In this document: positions 18,639 through 27,553 of the stretch, one piece after another
How positions within the stretch are numbered: position 1 is the stretch's first letter
Layout: each line of letters opens with the position of its first letter
Assembly (NCBI GenBank): GCA_005223085.1
Contig: NJBP01000001.1
Coordinates: forward strand, 1 to 64,000
From: Candidatus Aerophobetes bacterium Ae_b3b
GTDB lineage: Bacteria > Aerophobota > Aerophobia > Aerophobales > AE-B3A
Direction: 5' to 3'
DNA: 64,000 bases
Position numbers and translations under genes: made by a program
Notes under the pieces: model-generated
The model's input: only the letters and a program-made list of their open reading frames with translations
Databases searched by the model: none
What the model was told of the DNA's origin: nothing

Positions 18639-19232
18639 TTACCTGAATGTGAAGATGGAGGTACGTTCGATAAGGTTTTTGTTTAATTCAATAGTTCTTC
18701 CGGGGGACCCAGTTGTTGAGTCTAGTGAAGAAATGATGAGTTCAACTGGGTATCTATTTTTCTTGATTTGGAATAAGTAACTTCCTGTTCTTTTTTCTTC
18801 CGGGTATACGCTGAAGAGGAAGGGTCTTGGAATCTCCGAAGCTCGGTGCTCAGGATATACATAGTTTTTCTCATCTTTTAGGAATACTTGGGGGTGGCAG
18901 CTCTTTACATCGGTGCCAACATTCTCAAACGTTAGGTTTATCAGAGTAAATGCATAACCTTTTCTTGGCTTTATTGATAAACTATCTTTAATCAATTCTT
19001 TTGATATCTTTATGAAATTGATCCTCAAGGCGAAGTCGCCAATTTTTATGAGTTGGGTTGAGTGATCAATTCCTCCATTAGTCGGAAGATTCTCCCTGGA
19101 GCCGGGAGAGGAAAAATAAAACAGAGTAAGCGGAAGGAGGCTAAAAATGACGAAAAAGATGATAGGGATAAGCAATATCTGAAGGACTGTTCTGCTGCGC
19201 CAGGAAAAGGATCTTTTTTTAAAAGAAGGCAT
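18639..19232 (-). CDS. Membrane-anchored DUF4352-like protein
   Basis: A 197-residue protein with a charged N-terminus and one membrane segment (residues 17-41, LQILLIPIIFFVIFSLLPLT), then a beta-rich extracytoplasmic domain of about 125 residues (GYAFTLINLTFENVGTDVKS, YPEEKRTGSYLFQI). The domain order and the 'K-G-x-x-F-x-x-x-N-x-x-x-x-N' pattern recall DUF4352/telomere-type immunoglobulin-like domains of unknown function. It starts 5 bases after the adenosine-specific kinase gene, so it is cotranscribed with it. No function can be given. Confidence 0.6.
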   Translation of the reverse strand: MPSFKKRSFSWRSRTVLQILLIPIIFFVIFSLLPLTLFYFSSPGSRENLPTNGGIDHSTQLIKIGDFALRINFIKISKELIKDSLSIKPRKGYAFTLINLTFENVGTDVKSCHPQVFLKDEKNYVYPEHRASEIPRPFLFSVYPEEKRTGSYLFQIKKNRYPVELIISSLDSTTGSPGRTIELNKNLIERTSIFTFR

Positions 19233-19237
19233 CTTGT

Positions 19238-19720
19238 TTAGAGTTTATATCCTGTATTTCTTAAAAACTTTTTGCGCGCCTTAACATCGGCTTCTCTTTC
19301 AACTCCTTTTGAGTGAAATCCATCGATAACTCCCATGACTCCTCGACCTTGTTTTGTCTCGGCTATCACTACTTCGACTGGATTTGCAGTGGCGCAGAAT
19401 ATGGAGCAGACCTCAGGGCAATCTTTAATTGAGTTAAGTACATTAATGGGAAATGCTTTTTTTAATAGCACCACGAAAGTGTGTCCAGCTCCCATAGCAC
19501 TGGCGTTCTTGACGGCTACAGATCTTAGCTCTTCATCATTTCCTTCTGCTCTTACCAAACAGGGACCCGAGGCTTCACAGAAGGCAAGACCAAACTTTAC
19601 TTCTGGAACCGAGCTTACCACGGCCTCATAAAGATCTTCTGTTGTCTTGATGAAGTGAGTTTGCCCGATAATGATGTTGGCATCGGCAGGAACTTCCATC
19701 TTAACTATCTTTAACTCCAT
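19238..19720 (-). CDS. Adenosine-specific kinase family protein
   Basis: A 160-residue protein of the small archaeal/bacterial adenosine-specific kinase family (DUF355). Characteristic stretches are NIIIGQTHFIKTTEDLYEAV near 15-35, LAFCEASGPCLVR near 50, the VKNASAMGAGHTFVVLLKKA block near 75, and ATANPVEVVIAETKQGRGV near 110. Members bind adenosine/AMP and were described as phosphorylating adenosine. The longer frame begins with TTG at 19735, but ATG at 19720 is preceded by GAGGAGGTTGAGT, so I take 19720. It lies 11 bases after the radical SAM gene, within one operon. Confidence 0.85.
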   Translation of the reverse strand: MELKIVKMEVPADANIIIGQTHFIKTTEDLYEAVVSSVPEVKFGLAFCEASGPCLVRAEGNDEELRSVAVKNASAMGAGHTFVVLLKKAFPINVLNSIKDCPEVCSIFCATANPVEVVIAETKQGRGVMGVIDGFHSKGVEREADVKARKKFLRNTGYKL

Positions 19721-19731
19721 ACTCAACCTCC

Positions 19732-21045
19732 TCAACCCATTTTCTTCAGAGGGGACGACCGATGTTTTCGTAATGACTGGTCTTTTCCGGCCATTTCCAC
19801 CTTGGCGGAAAGATTCAAAGCGAGGCTATAAAAAGGATTAGCATACCTGCAGGATTCAAGCCATCGCCTCGTAATGCAAGAAAGAGAGTAAACCTGGTTT
19901 ATGACCCATCTATGGCCTTCCTGCAGCTCGTCTTCCGTCATCAGTTTGGGACGAAACATTACATGAGTCCCATCTCCGTGAGACCAATTAGTATCAAGAA
20001 TTCTTTCCTCAAGGAGGAGTCTTTGATAGAGTCTGGTCTTGGGAATGGGGGTAAGAATAAAAAATATGGGTCGGTCGATTAGACTTTTCTCAATAAACTC
20101 TACCGTTCGGGGGAAAATAGAGACATCATCCTTATCAAATCCAAACATGAAGTATCCAATTATGGTGATTCCCTGACCATGTATCTTCTTGATGATTTCT
20201 TGGTATCTTTTCACCTTGTTGAAGCTCTTATTTACTCCGTTCAAACTTTTCTGGGACACGGACTCAAACCCCAACCCCATCCGTATACATCCACTTTGAG
20301 CAGCCAGTTTTAAGAGCTGGGTGTCATTTACTCTGGCTAAAGAGAAATTGCCAAACCACTTCTTCCGCAGAGGGATTAACTTCTTGAATAAATTTTTGGC
20401 ATAATCCGGGTTTCCTACCAGGTTGTCATCAGCAAAAGCGAGGTGATCTTTCTTCAGAGTTTTTATTTCTTTTATTACATCTTCAATCGGTCTTAAACGA
20501 TAACTCCTGCCGAAAAGAGTAGGCATGTAACAAAAATCGCAATTAAAAGGGCAGCCTCGACTGGTTTCGACCATCTCGATAGTGGTAAATCCCTTACATT
20601 TCACCAGATTCCTTCGAGGAAGAGGAAGGTCTTCCATCTTCACAGAAGTTTTTGATTGGTAGAATTTCTTTAGCGAGCCTTTTTGAAAATCTTGAAGTAA
20701 ATCCTTCCAAACCAGCTCTGCTTCTCCGATTACTACACTATCTGCGTGACGGATAGCTTCCTCGGGAAGAATGGAAGCATGGGGTCCTCCCATTACCACA
20801 AATTTACTTCTTTTCCTGAACTCATCAGCCATTCTATAGGCCCTGTGTGCATCAGCGGTTAGAAAGGTGAGACCGATAAGATCAGCGTCACTTTCATAAT
20901 CTATCGACTCTGTTCTCTCATCAGTTATTTTAACCTCAATGCTCGAAGGAGTCAGAGCAGCTAGAATTGGTAAAGTTAAGGTTCGCAGAAATAGTTGCCA
21001 GGCTCGGGTCCTCTTATGAGTAACTCTCACCAGCTCAATTCTCAT
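19732..21045 (-). CDS. B12-binding-type radical SAM protein
   Basis: A 437-residue protein. Residues 1-140 form a cobalamin-binding-type Rossmann domain (LTFLTADAHRAYRMAD; FVVMGGPHASILPEEA; VVIGEAE), though the cobalamin His of DxHxxG is not evident. Residues 165-380 form a radical SAM barrel with the cluster motif CPFNCDFC near 174-181 and the usual HLAFADDNLVGN and GLGFESVS strands. Such proteins methylate or rearrange metabolites, and the substrate is unknown. Its ATG overlaps the end of a short decayed frame (21035-21175). The adenosine-specific kinase follows directly. Confidence 0.88.
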   Translation of the reverse strand: MRIELVRVTHKRTRAWQLFLRTLTLPILAALTPSSIEVKITDERTESIDYESDADLIGLTFLTADAHRAYRMADEFRKRSKFVVMGGPHASILPEEAIRHADSVVIGEAELVWKDLLQDFQKGSLKKFYQSKTSVKMEDLPLPRRNLVKCKGFTTIEMVETSRGCPFNCDFCYMPTLFGRSYRLRPIEDVIKEIKTLKKDHLAFADDNLVGNPDYAKNLFKKLIPLRKKWFGNFSLARVNDTQLLKLAAQSGCIRMGLGFESVSQKSLNGVNKSFNKVKRYQEIIKKIHGQGITIIGYFMFGFDKDDVSIFPRTVEFIEKSLIDRPIFFILTPIPKTRLYQRLLLEERILDTNWSHGDGTHVMFRPKLMTEDELQEGHRWVINQVYSLSCITRRWLESCRYANPFYSLALNLSAKVEMAGKDQSLRKHRSSPLKKMG

Positions 21046-21175
21046 TTGATAAACTGCTCCTTTTCTTTCTATATTTTTCTTCGAGAAATTCCTTTCTCTC
21101 TTCTGCCGGCAGTTCTAGGCTGAGGAATTCGGCGTAATGATCTTCTTTTAAATATCTTCTTTTGGTTGAGTTTTC
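21035..21175 (-). pseudogene. Short coding-like tail of a decayed gene
   Basis: An open frame of 46 codons without a start codon runs from a stop at 21176-21178 to a TGA at 21035-21037, overlapping the next gene's ATG by about 10 bases. It encodes a charged, protein-like stretch (KEDHYAEFLSLELPAEERKE, then FLEEKYRKKR). I read it as the 3' end of a gene whose front has been lost. An overlap of this type is typical of translational coupling. The family is not recognised. Confidence 0.4.
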
Positions 21176-21254
21176 TTAAGGGGAATCTGCTTTTATAGAC
21201 CTTGTAGGCCACAGTCTTCCTCAATAAAATTTTCTATGGGTTAAGTGATCTATT

Positions 21255-21446
21255 TCAGGCTGCTTCAGTGGCAAGGATAGCTATAAACTTAGCCAGATCT
21301 AGAAGGTCACTAATCCTGACATTTATTCTGTCGTAGTTAAGACCAGGAGGTGTGGGAGTAGGAATCTGGACCAGACTTTGAAGTAATCTTATGATTTCGC
21401 CCTGCTTTTCATCCACTGCCCCATTGATTCTCTCCACTACTGACAT
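21255..21446 (-). pseudogene. N-terminal fragment of an M20-type peptidase (ArgE/DapE/succinyl-diaminopimelate family)
   Basis: A 63-residue frame. Residues 13-37 (KQGEIIRLLQSLVQIPTPTP, then PGLNY) match the invariant N-terminus of M20 metallopeptidases, which normally run to 380-450 residues. After residue 40 the sequence turns into an unrelated helix and stops, so none of the metal-binding residues are left. ATG at 21446 is preceded by GAGGGGATAATACC, 12 bases after the secreted protein gene. It is most likely a truncated remnant; a functional mini-protein is a less likely alternative. Confidence 0.6.
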
Positions 21447-21458
21447 GGTATTATCCCC

Positions 21459-23435
21459 TCAATCGATTTTCACTGTTTGTCTATCAATCCTTTTAAGTAT
21501 AAAATATCTTGAGCCCAATTTCTCCTCTACTGTTGAAATCATCACTCCGTCATGGCCAGCGTAGATCAATTTATCAAATCTATCTAGAAATTGGTTGGAA
21601 TTAGTGTCCTCATAGAAAACCAAGGTGTGACTGATGGCTTCACCCTCTTCACCGCTGAGGATGAGATCACCTACCTGGAGGTAATCTTCTGAACTACCAA
21701 TTCTAACCACGGCATCCTCTCCATTCTGGTCAATCAATTTTTCTTCTGAATCTCCTACAAAGGTTCCATCTAGCCTCCTGATTTCAATGCGAAAAGGACT
21801 GGAGGCTGCCAGATAATATCTATTCTGATCAACATCTAAGCCGAACGCAACATCGGGCAAGACTGCTCTATTTACCACTTTGCCACTGAGGTTATAAACC
21901 AGGACCTCTTTTTTATATACTGGCACGTAGATGAGATTTTCTTTAACGCAAAGGTTGCCTACTGGCACAAAAGAGTCGTAGAGTTTCTCCAGCCTGATTT
22001 TCTCTTGTAGATTTCCATCCAGGTCAAAAATATAGAGACTATCTGAGGCGAGTAGGTAGATAGACCTACCTTGATCATCAACTCCTATCCCCTGGGGTCT
22101 AAGCTCTCTTTGGGTGGTGTAGATTTGACCATCTAGGGTAAGAGTATGCTCAACCTTTGGTCTGATAATCTTTTCTACCTCACCCTCCAAATTGAGAATC
22201 TCTATTTCTCTTTCCAAATTCTTGGTTTCGTTTATGAGAAAAATTTTACCATTCTTCGAGATAGCAATGTCCAGATAATTAGCTGAAGGACTTTCAATAT
22301 CCCTTTCTGTTTTGAAATTTAGATCAAAAATCTTGATTTTTCCTTTACCACACAGATAGTAAAAACCATTGTGAAAAGAAATTCCTTTTGGGATCCACTC
22401 TTCGAAAATATCCAAAGTAGCCAATCTAAAAGTCCTCTCATCTATTGGTTTGGTATAGACTCCTCTGGCCATCTCCGGTGCGGAAGTGTAAGCAAGATTT
22501 TTATTTCCCATGGCTCTTAAAGCTGAGATGATCAAATCAGAACATTCGATGGAAATAGGATTGGCCAGGTCGGCCTGATGCTGATCAGGCTTGCCAGCTA
22601 TTTTGTAGGCGGTACCCCAGCACCAGGGAACTCCTCTGAGAGCCTCCGTATATCTAATCAGCTTGTTTTTATGGTCGGACAGTCGGCTGATTCGATGGAG
22701 GGTGGGCTTGATACCTTTATCATAGTCATTGGTTGCCATGCGATGGGGCTGTGAGGGATCCTCTTGGCCAGGAGAAGATATTATCCGACCATGGTAATTT
22801 ACCTCAACTCTGAATCTGACCGTTCCCACCTCTTTTTTTGGATTAATTATCCATCCTTTTTGAGCTAGAGGTTCTTGTTCATATTCAATGACTGCAAATG
22901 CCCGGAACTTACCCTCATGGGGACCCTCGGTGAAGACGTTGGAGTACCATTCGTAGTCTTCTAATTCTGGATGGGATGGTATCATTCTCGGCATAATCCT
23001 GTACCAGTTTATCTCCAGAGGACCCCAAAGCTCTTTCTTCCATCTTTTAAGTGATTCGTCAGTGATGGTGTACTTTTTATTACCTATTTTTAACCTCGGG
23101 GGTAGAAACCCATCGTCTCCTAAGTAGTGATTTCCTCTGGCATCTTTTACTACAGCAAAAAGATAGATATTCTCATCATAGCTGATGAGTTTACTAGCCT
23201 CATCAGGAATATTATAAGAACCGGAGACAATGATGATTTTGTCAAGGAAAGGTGGGTCTTTCTGCGGGAGCGATTTTTCGTGTAGCTTAACCGAGTAAGG
23301 TAGCGCTGACTCTGCAGATCCGGCGATGGTGTTCTCATGAACAGATGGTCTTGAGGCGTAAAGTCCCTCTCCTGCCAGAATAATCTGAAGAATCACTAAA
23401 CCAAAGACTAACAAAGTAGCTTTGTATTTCTCCAT
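21459..23435 (-). CDS. Secreted protein with NlpC/P60-like domain and C-terminal beta-propeller
   Basis: A 658-residue exported protein. Residues 1-28 are a signal peptide (LLVFGLVILQIILAGEGLYA). A cysteine-peptidase-like segment lies at about 260-330: ALRGVPWCWGTAYKIAG, then IECSDLIISALRAMG with the likely catalytic Cys298, in the pattern of NlpC/P60 proteins. Residues 340-580 form repeated NHL-like blades (YYLCGKGKIKIFDLNF; GIGVDDQGRSIYLLASDSLY), consistent with a beta-propeller. Near 615 DTNSNQFLDRFDK resembles an EF-hand/dockerin-like calcium loop. It could cut or bind cell-wall or extracellular polymers. The catalytic His is not placed, so enzymatic activity is uncertain. Confidence 0.68.
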   Translation of the reverse strand: MEKYKATLLVFGLVILQIILAGEGLYASRPSVHENTIAGSAESALPYSVKLHEKSLPQKDPPFLDKIIIVSGSYNIPDEASKLISYDENIYLFAVVKDARGNHYLGDDGFLPPRLKIGNKKYTITDESLKRWKKELWGPLEINWYRIMPRMIPSHPELEDYEWYSNVFTEGPHEGKFRAFAVIEYEQEPLAQKGWIINPKKEVGTVRFRVEVNYHGRIISSPGQEDPSQPHRMATNDYDKGIKPTLHRISRLSDHKNKLIRYTEALRGVPWCWGTAYKIAGKPDQHQADLANPISIECSDLIISALRAMGNKNLAYTSAPEMARGVYTKPIDERTFRLATLDIFEEWIPKGISFHNGFYYLCGKGKIKIFDLNFKTERDIESPSANYLDIAISKNGKIFLINETKNLEREIEILNLEGEVEKIIRPKVEHTLTLDGQIYTTQRELRPQGIGVDDQGRSIYLLASDSLYIFDLDGNLQEKIRLEKLYDSFVPVGNLCVKENLIYVPVYKKEVLVYNLSGKVVNRAVLPDVAFGLDVDQNRYYLAASSPFRIEIRRLDGTFVGDSEEKLIDQNGEDAVVRIGSSEDYLQVGDLILSGEEGEAISHTLVFYEDTNSNQFLDRFDKLIYAGHDGVMISTVEEKLGSRYFILKRIDRQTVKID

Positions 23436-23531
23436 CGTTTTTGTAAGACTGAAGACCTTGGATTTAATTAGTTTATCTTATTTATTGAAGGATATTCAGA
23501 TAATTATAAGCCGACATCATAATAGCAAAAT

Positions 23532-23588
23532 TTTAAGGGAAAATCAAATGGAAAGTATAGTTGATTTTTCCTTAAATTGCCGTATTAT
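23532..23588 (+). promoter_or_regulatory. Inverted repeat overlapping the promoter of the DinG-like gene
   Basis: TTTAAGGGAAAATCAA (23532-23547) and TTGATTTTTCCTTAAA (23561-23576) form a near-perfect 16-bp inverted repeat with one mismatch. Its right arm contains the -35 box TTGATT (23561-23566), followed after 16 bases by TATTAT (23583-23588). The helicase ATG is at 23636. The pattern suits a repressor operator. No LexA-type sequence is evident. Confidence 0.6.
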
Positions 23589-23635
23589 AAAAAAATAAAG
23601 AAAGATGGACGATAATTTTCTCGGGTGATGGTTGA

Positions 23636-25648
23636 ATGCAAAAGGTAAAGATTTTAAGTTATAAGCCCAAAAAAAGACTGGAAGAGGTACTCAAGGCCCA
23701 CGGACTCATCGCTAAAAAACTGAAAAATTTTGAAGAAAGGACCGAGCAAATTGAAATGGCCCGGGCAGTGGAGAAAGCCATTCGGAAGAGAAAGCACCTC
23801 ATTGTGGAAGCTGGTACTGGTATCGGAAAGAGTCTAGCTTATCTGGTTCCTTTTATTTATTGGGCAGTAGAGGAGGGAAAACTGGTGATTGTCTCTACCT
23901 ATACCAAGACTCTTCAACACCAACTCACTAAAAGAGATCTTCCCTTCCTGAGTGAGGCTTTGGGAGTTGACTTTCGCTTTACTCTTGTGGTTGGAGCTGA
24001 GAATTATCTCTGTTTAAGAAGACTGGCGAGAGCTCGGGTTTACGAACTGCTGGATACCGAAAAGGAAGTTAAGGAGCTGGAAAAGATCTTTCGGGCTAAG
24101 CCTTACCTGGAAAAAGGCTTAAAATCGGAGCTAGATTTTGAACCGTCACCAAAGGTTTGGGAAAGAGTTTGTCGAGAGGTTGATCTTTGTCTGGGTAAAG
24201 AATGCCCTCATCAAAGGAGTTGCTATTATACAGAGGCTAGAAAAGAAGCGTATAGATCACAGGTGTTGGTAGTGAATCATCATCTTTTCTTTGCTCACCT
24301 TACCTCAGGCGAAAAAATCCTGCCTCCTTTTGAGGCAGTTGTTTTTGATGAAGCTCACAATTTGGAAGAAGTAGCTGCAAACTCCTTGGGGATAGAGATT
24401 TCTCATTTAAGGATAAGGGTTCTTTTAAATTCTATATGCAATCCCCGTAGTCAAAAAGGTCTTGTGTTCAGATTAACTAATCTAAAGGGCAAGGAAAGAG
24501 ATTTTTTAGCCAAGATGGTTAACGAGGTAAAAATAGCTAACGATAACTTTTTTTCTGAATTGAAGACCAAGTTCAAGAATGAGAATATTAAACAACGAAT
24601 TAGAACTCCCCAATTTTTGGTTAATCTCCTGGATGTTCCTCTTTCTAATCTTATCTCCGAGTTAAGCTTACTTCAAGATAAAGAAGAGGATGAAGAAAAA
24701 AAGCTGGAGATCTCATCCTACCTTCTGCGCTGCCAGGAGACGAAGACTAATCTGAGTAAAATCATTCGGCAAGAAGAAAGAGATTACGTCTACTGGGTGG
24801 AGTTTTCCCCTACAAGGAAGGCTGTGAGAGGCGCTTTACGTGCAACTCCGGTAAGTGTCGCCGAGGAGTTAAAGTTGAGGGTTTTTCAGAGGGTAAAATT
24901 GGCTGTTCTCACCTCGGCCACCTTGTCCGCAAATAGAAGTTTTAATTATATACGAGAAAGGTTAGGATTGGAAGAAGGGGAAGAGCTTCTTCTTGATTCC
25001 TCCTTTGATTATAGCCGTCAGGTTCTTCTTTACATCCCTTCACATATGCCTGATCCCTGGCGGCAGGCGACGTTATTTTCTCTGAGAGCAACAGAGAAGA
25101 TCAAAAAGCTCTTGGCCATAATCAAGGGATACACTTTCGTCCTTTTTACCAGTTTCCAAATGCTTGATCAGGTTTATGAACTACTTAAAGAGGATGTAAC
25201 CACTCTTAAGATTTTACGACAGGGAGATATGCCACGTTACCTGCTTTTAGAGGAATTCAAAAAGAAGGAAGGTTCTGTGCTTCTTGGAACCAGTAGCTTC
25301 TGGCAGGGGGTTGATGTTCCGGGCAAAGCCCTGCAGTGTGTGATTATTACCAAGCTCCCTTTTTCTGTACCCAATGAGCCTGCAGTGGAGGCCAAAATGG
25401 AGTTTTTGCAGGCTCAGAATAAAAATCCTTTTCTTCATTATCAGCTTCCCCAGGCTATTATCCTGCTCAAACAGGGATTTGGCCGCCTTATTCGCAGCCA
25501 GGAAGACAAAGGAGTGGTGGTTATTCTTGATCCTCGCCTTAAGAGCCGGAGTTACGGAAAGATGTTTCTTAATTCCCTGCCTCAGTGTGAAATAACCTCC
25601 AGTTTATCCAAAGTTAAAGAATTTATGAAAGCGAATCCAATGCCGTGA
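23636..25648 (+). CDS. DinG/XPD-like ATP-dependent DNA helicase with Fe-S cluster
   Basis: A 670-residue superfamily 2 helicase. Walker A is EAGTGIGKSLAYLVP near 60, DEAH box is VVFDEAHNLEE near 237, and motifs V-VI are GTSSFWQGVDVPGK near 548 and GFGRLIRSQEDKG near 619. Four cysteines typical of the XPD/DinG [4Fe-4S] domain lie between Walker A and the DEAH box: ENYLCLRR (about 125), VCREVDLCLGKECP and RSCYY (about 180-203). It would unwind 5'-overhang DNA or R-loops, linked to repair and recombination. It lacks the N-terminal exonuclease of Gram-positive DinG. The following radical SAM gene starts with GTG overlapping its stop. Confidence 0.88.
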   Translation: MQKVKILSYKPKKRLEEVLKAHGLIAKKLKNFEERTEQIEMARAVEKAIRKRKHLIVEAGTGIGKSLAYLVPFIYWAVEEGKLVIVSTYTKTLQHQLTKRDLPFLSEALGVDFRFTLVVGAENYLCLRRLARARVYELLDTEKEVKELEKIFRAKPYLEKGLKSELDFEPSPKVWERVCREVDLCLGKECPHQRSCYYTEARKEAYRSQVLVVNHHLFFAHLTSGEKILPPFEAVVFDEAHNLEEVAANSLGIEISHLRIRVLLNSICNPRSQKGLVFRLTNLKGKERDFLAKMVNEVKIANDNFFSELKTKFKNENIKQRIRTPQFLVNLLDVPLSNLISELSLLQDKEEDEEKKLEISSYLLRCQETKTNLSKIIRQEERDYVYWVEFSPTRKAVRGALRATPVSVAEELKLRVFQRVKLAVLTSATLSANRSFNYIRERLGLEEGEELLLDSSFDYSRQVLLYIPSHMPDPWRQATLFSLRATEKIKKLLAIIKGYTFVLFTSFQMLDQVYELLKEDVTTLKILRQGDMPRYLLLEEFKKKEGSVLLGTSSFWQGVDVPGKALQCVIITKLPFSVPNEPAVEAKMEFLQAQNKNPFLHYQLPQAIILLKQGFGRLIRSQEDKGVVVILDPRLKSRSYGKMFLNSLPQCEITSSLSKVKEFMKANPMP

Positions 25649-26751
25649 TTAAGTGTCTACATTGTGGCAAAGAATCATGGTTGATTGCCGAGAGTTTGGG
25701 CATTTGTGGGGATTGCATCAGGAAAGATTTTGAAGAGGTTCTTCCCTATATTAAGAAAGCCCATTATGGCAGCCGGGATGAGTTTGGCCTTCCTAGAGAA
25801 CCACCACAGGATCCCACCGGAATAGCCTGTCGAAGGTGCGTGAATGACTGTGTAATTCCTCTGGGGAAAAGAGGATACTGCGGATTAAGACAAAATCAAG
25901 AGGGAAAACTTCTTGGGGGAAGTAAAAATGAAGGAAATCTTGATTGGTATTACGATAACCTTCCTACTAATTGCGTGGCTGACTGGGTCTGTCCCGCAGG
26001 AACAGAAACCGGGTATCCTACTTATTCTTATTCTAAAGGTCCTGAGTATGGCTATAAGAATCTGGCCGTCTTTTATCATGGTTGTAGTTTCAATTGTCTT
26101 TTTTGCCAGAACTGGCACTGGAGGGACGGATTAAATAGGAAAAAACACGTAACTGCCCTGCAATTAGCCCAAGCAGTAGACAGTCGAACTGCTTGTATCT
26201 GCTATTTTGGTGGTGATCCCACCCCGCAGCTTCCCCATGCCCTGGAGGCTTCTCGTCTAGCTCTAGAGAAAAATAAAGATCGCATCCTGCGTGTGTGTTG
26301 GGAGACTAATGGTGCGATGAGTTTTTCTTATTTAGAGAAAATGGCTAAGGTATCTTTAATATCAGGAGGATGTATTAAGCTCGATCTAAAAGCTTGGCAT
26401 GACGAGTTAAATATTGCTCTCTGTGGAGTAAGCAACAAAAGAACTCTGGAAAATTTCGCTCAATTATCCTCGTGGGTAGAGAAAAGGCCTGATCCTCCTT
26501 TTCTCATTGCCAGCACCTTACTTATCCCTGGCTACGTGGACGAGGAAGAAGTTTCAGCCATTGCTCATTTTATCTCTTCTTTGAATCCTAATATTCCTTA
26601 TTCTCTGTTAGCTTTTTATCCCCAGTTTTATATGCATAATCTACCCACAACCTCCAGATCTCATGCAGAACGATGCAAGATCTCGGCTGAAAAAGAAGGC
26701 CTTAAGAGGGTGAGGATTGGCAATCTGAACCTCTTGAGCAATGCCTATTGA
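25645..26751 (+). CDS. Radical SAM protein, AmrS/PflA-activase-like
   Basis: A 368-residue protein. The radical SAM cluster motif is CSFNCLFC (near 145) within AVFYHGCSFNCLFCQNWHW, exactly the form seen in PflA-like/AmmeMemoRadiSam S proteins. An N-terminal zinc-finger-like pair of CxxC motifs (MIKCLHCG; GICGDC) and a second set (ACRRCVNDCVIP) precede it. The ICYFGGDPTPQLP loop (near 191) and GCIKLDLKAWHDELN (near 246) are typical. Natural substrate unknown. The GTG start overlaps the helicase stop by four bases. A duplicated 3' scrap of a similar gene lies at 27554-27601. Confidence 0.85.
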   Translation: MIKCLHCGKESWLIAESLGICGDCIRKDFEEVLPYIKKAHYGSRDEFGLPREPPQDPTGIACRRCVNDCVIPLGKRGYCGLRQNQEGKLLGGSKNEGNLDWYYDNLPTNCVADWVCPAGTETGYPTYSYSKGPEYGYKNLAVFYHGCSFNCLFCQNWHWRDGLNRKKHVTALQLAQAVDSRTACICYFGGDPTPQLPHALEASRLALEKNKDRILRVCWETNGAMSFSYLEKMAKVSLISGGCIKLDLKAWHDELNIALCGVSNKRTLENFAQLSSWVEKRPDPPFLIASTLLIPGYVDEEEVSAIAHFISSLNPNIPYSLLAFYPQFYMHNLPTTSRSHAERCKISAEKEGLKRVRIGNLNLLSNAY

Positions 26752-26779
26752 GGCTAGCGCGCTGCTCTTCTTTGTTTTC

Positions 26780-27391
26780 TTATCCGCCAATTGTTTTCTT
26801 CATCACCTCAAAATCTATCTTCTCCATATACTGATGGAGCACGTTCTTGTCGGTGATTTTCCGTCCTTTCACGGTAATCAGAGTATTTGCCTCCAGGATG
26901 AGAGAAAGCTCGCCTTTTTTACCTTTGGCGGAGAACTTTTCAATAGCCTTTTCGCCTTTGACTCTTACTAGCTTGGTATCAGGCTGTCCCGCTAACATCG
27001 CAGGGTTAGCCAAAAGCATCATTACTGTCTGGAGCAAAGGTGACTGGGTTATGATTTGAATTTCTATTGATTCGCCCGTGTCTTCCTTTTTGTAGGTCCT
27101 GTTCGCGGTTATGCCTCCACCGAAAAGTGCCATGGGGGCAGCCGAGGCGCTGGGTTCTTGGGCAGTCCATCCCGACAATGGCTCAGGTAACAGCCCCTTT
27201 AATCGTTCTGCCTGGAGATTCTGAATTTGACTCACTGCGTATTGAAGCTCGCTTGACGCTTCAGAATATTTTCCCTCCTGGTATAGTTTCTTGCCTCTTT
27301 CGATGATGTCCGAAATTTCATCAGCCCGAGCTCCCGCCATTCCCATAAACCCCAAAATCACCACTAATAGAGCTATTACAGCTTTTTTCAT
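26780..27391 (-). CDS. Secreted protein of unknown function with an N-terminal TPR-like segment
   Basis: A 203-residue exported protein. Residues 1-24 form a signal peptide (AVIALLVVILGFMGMAGARA). A helical stretch follows (EISDIIERGKKLYQEGKYSE, then ASSELQYAVSQI), resembling one TPR unit, then LLPEPLSGWTAQEPSASAAP and a beta-rich remainder (ILEANTLITVKGRKITDK). The LPxPLxGW motif is found in uncharacterised exported proteins, but no function is known. ATG at 27391 follows GTGAGGAGGAAAAAA, a strong ribosome-binding site; a GTG five codons upstream lies inside that site. Its 3' end is convergent with the radical SAM gene. Confidence 0.65.
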   Translation of the reverse strand: MKKAVIALLVVILGFMGMAGARADEISDIIERGKKLYQEGKYSEASSELQYAVSQIQNLQAERLKGLLPEPLSGWTAQEPSASAAPMALFGGGITANRTYKKEDTGESIEIQIITQSPLLQTVMMLLANPAMLAGQPDTKLVRVKGEKAIEKFSAKGKKGELSLILEANTLITVKGRKITDKNVLHQYMEKIDFEVMKKTIGG

Positions 27392-27553
27392 TTTTTTCCT
27401 CCTCACAATTTAGCTTCCTCTGCGAAGCTAACTCTTTCCTTCTTTTATAACGCAGCGGTATTATAGCGGAACCCTGAAAGATTGGCAAGAAAGAAGTAAA
27501 ATCATTAATCTTGAAAAAATTATGTGACAAATTTTAAATAGATTTATGGAGGC

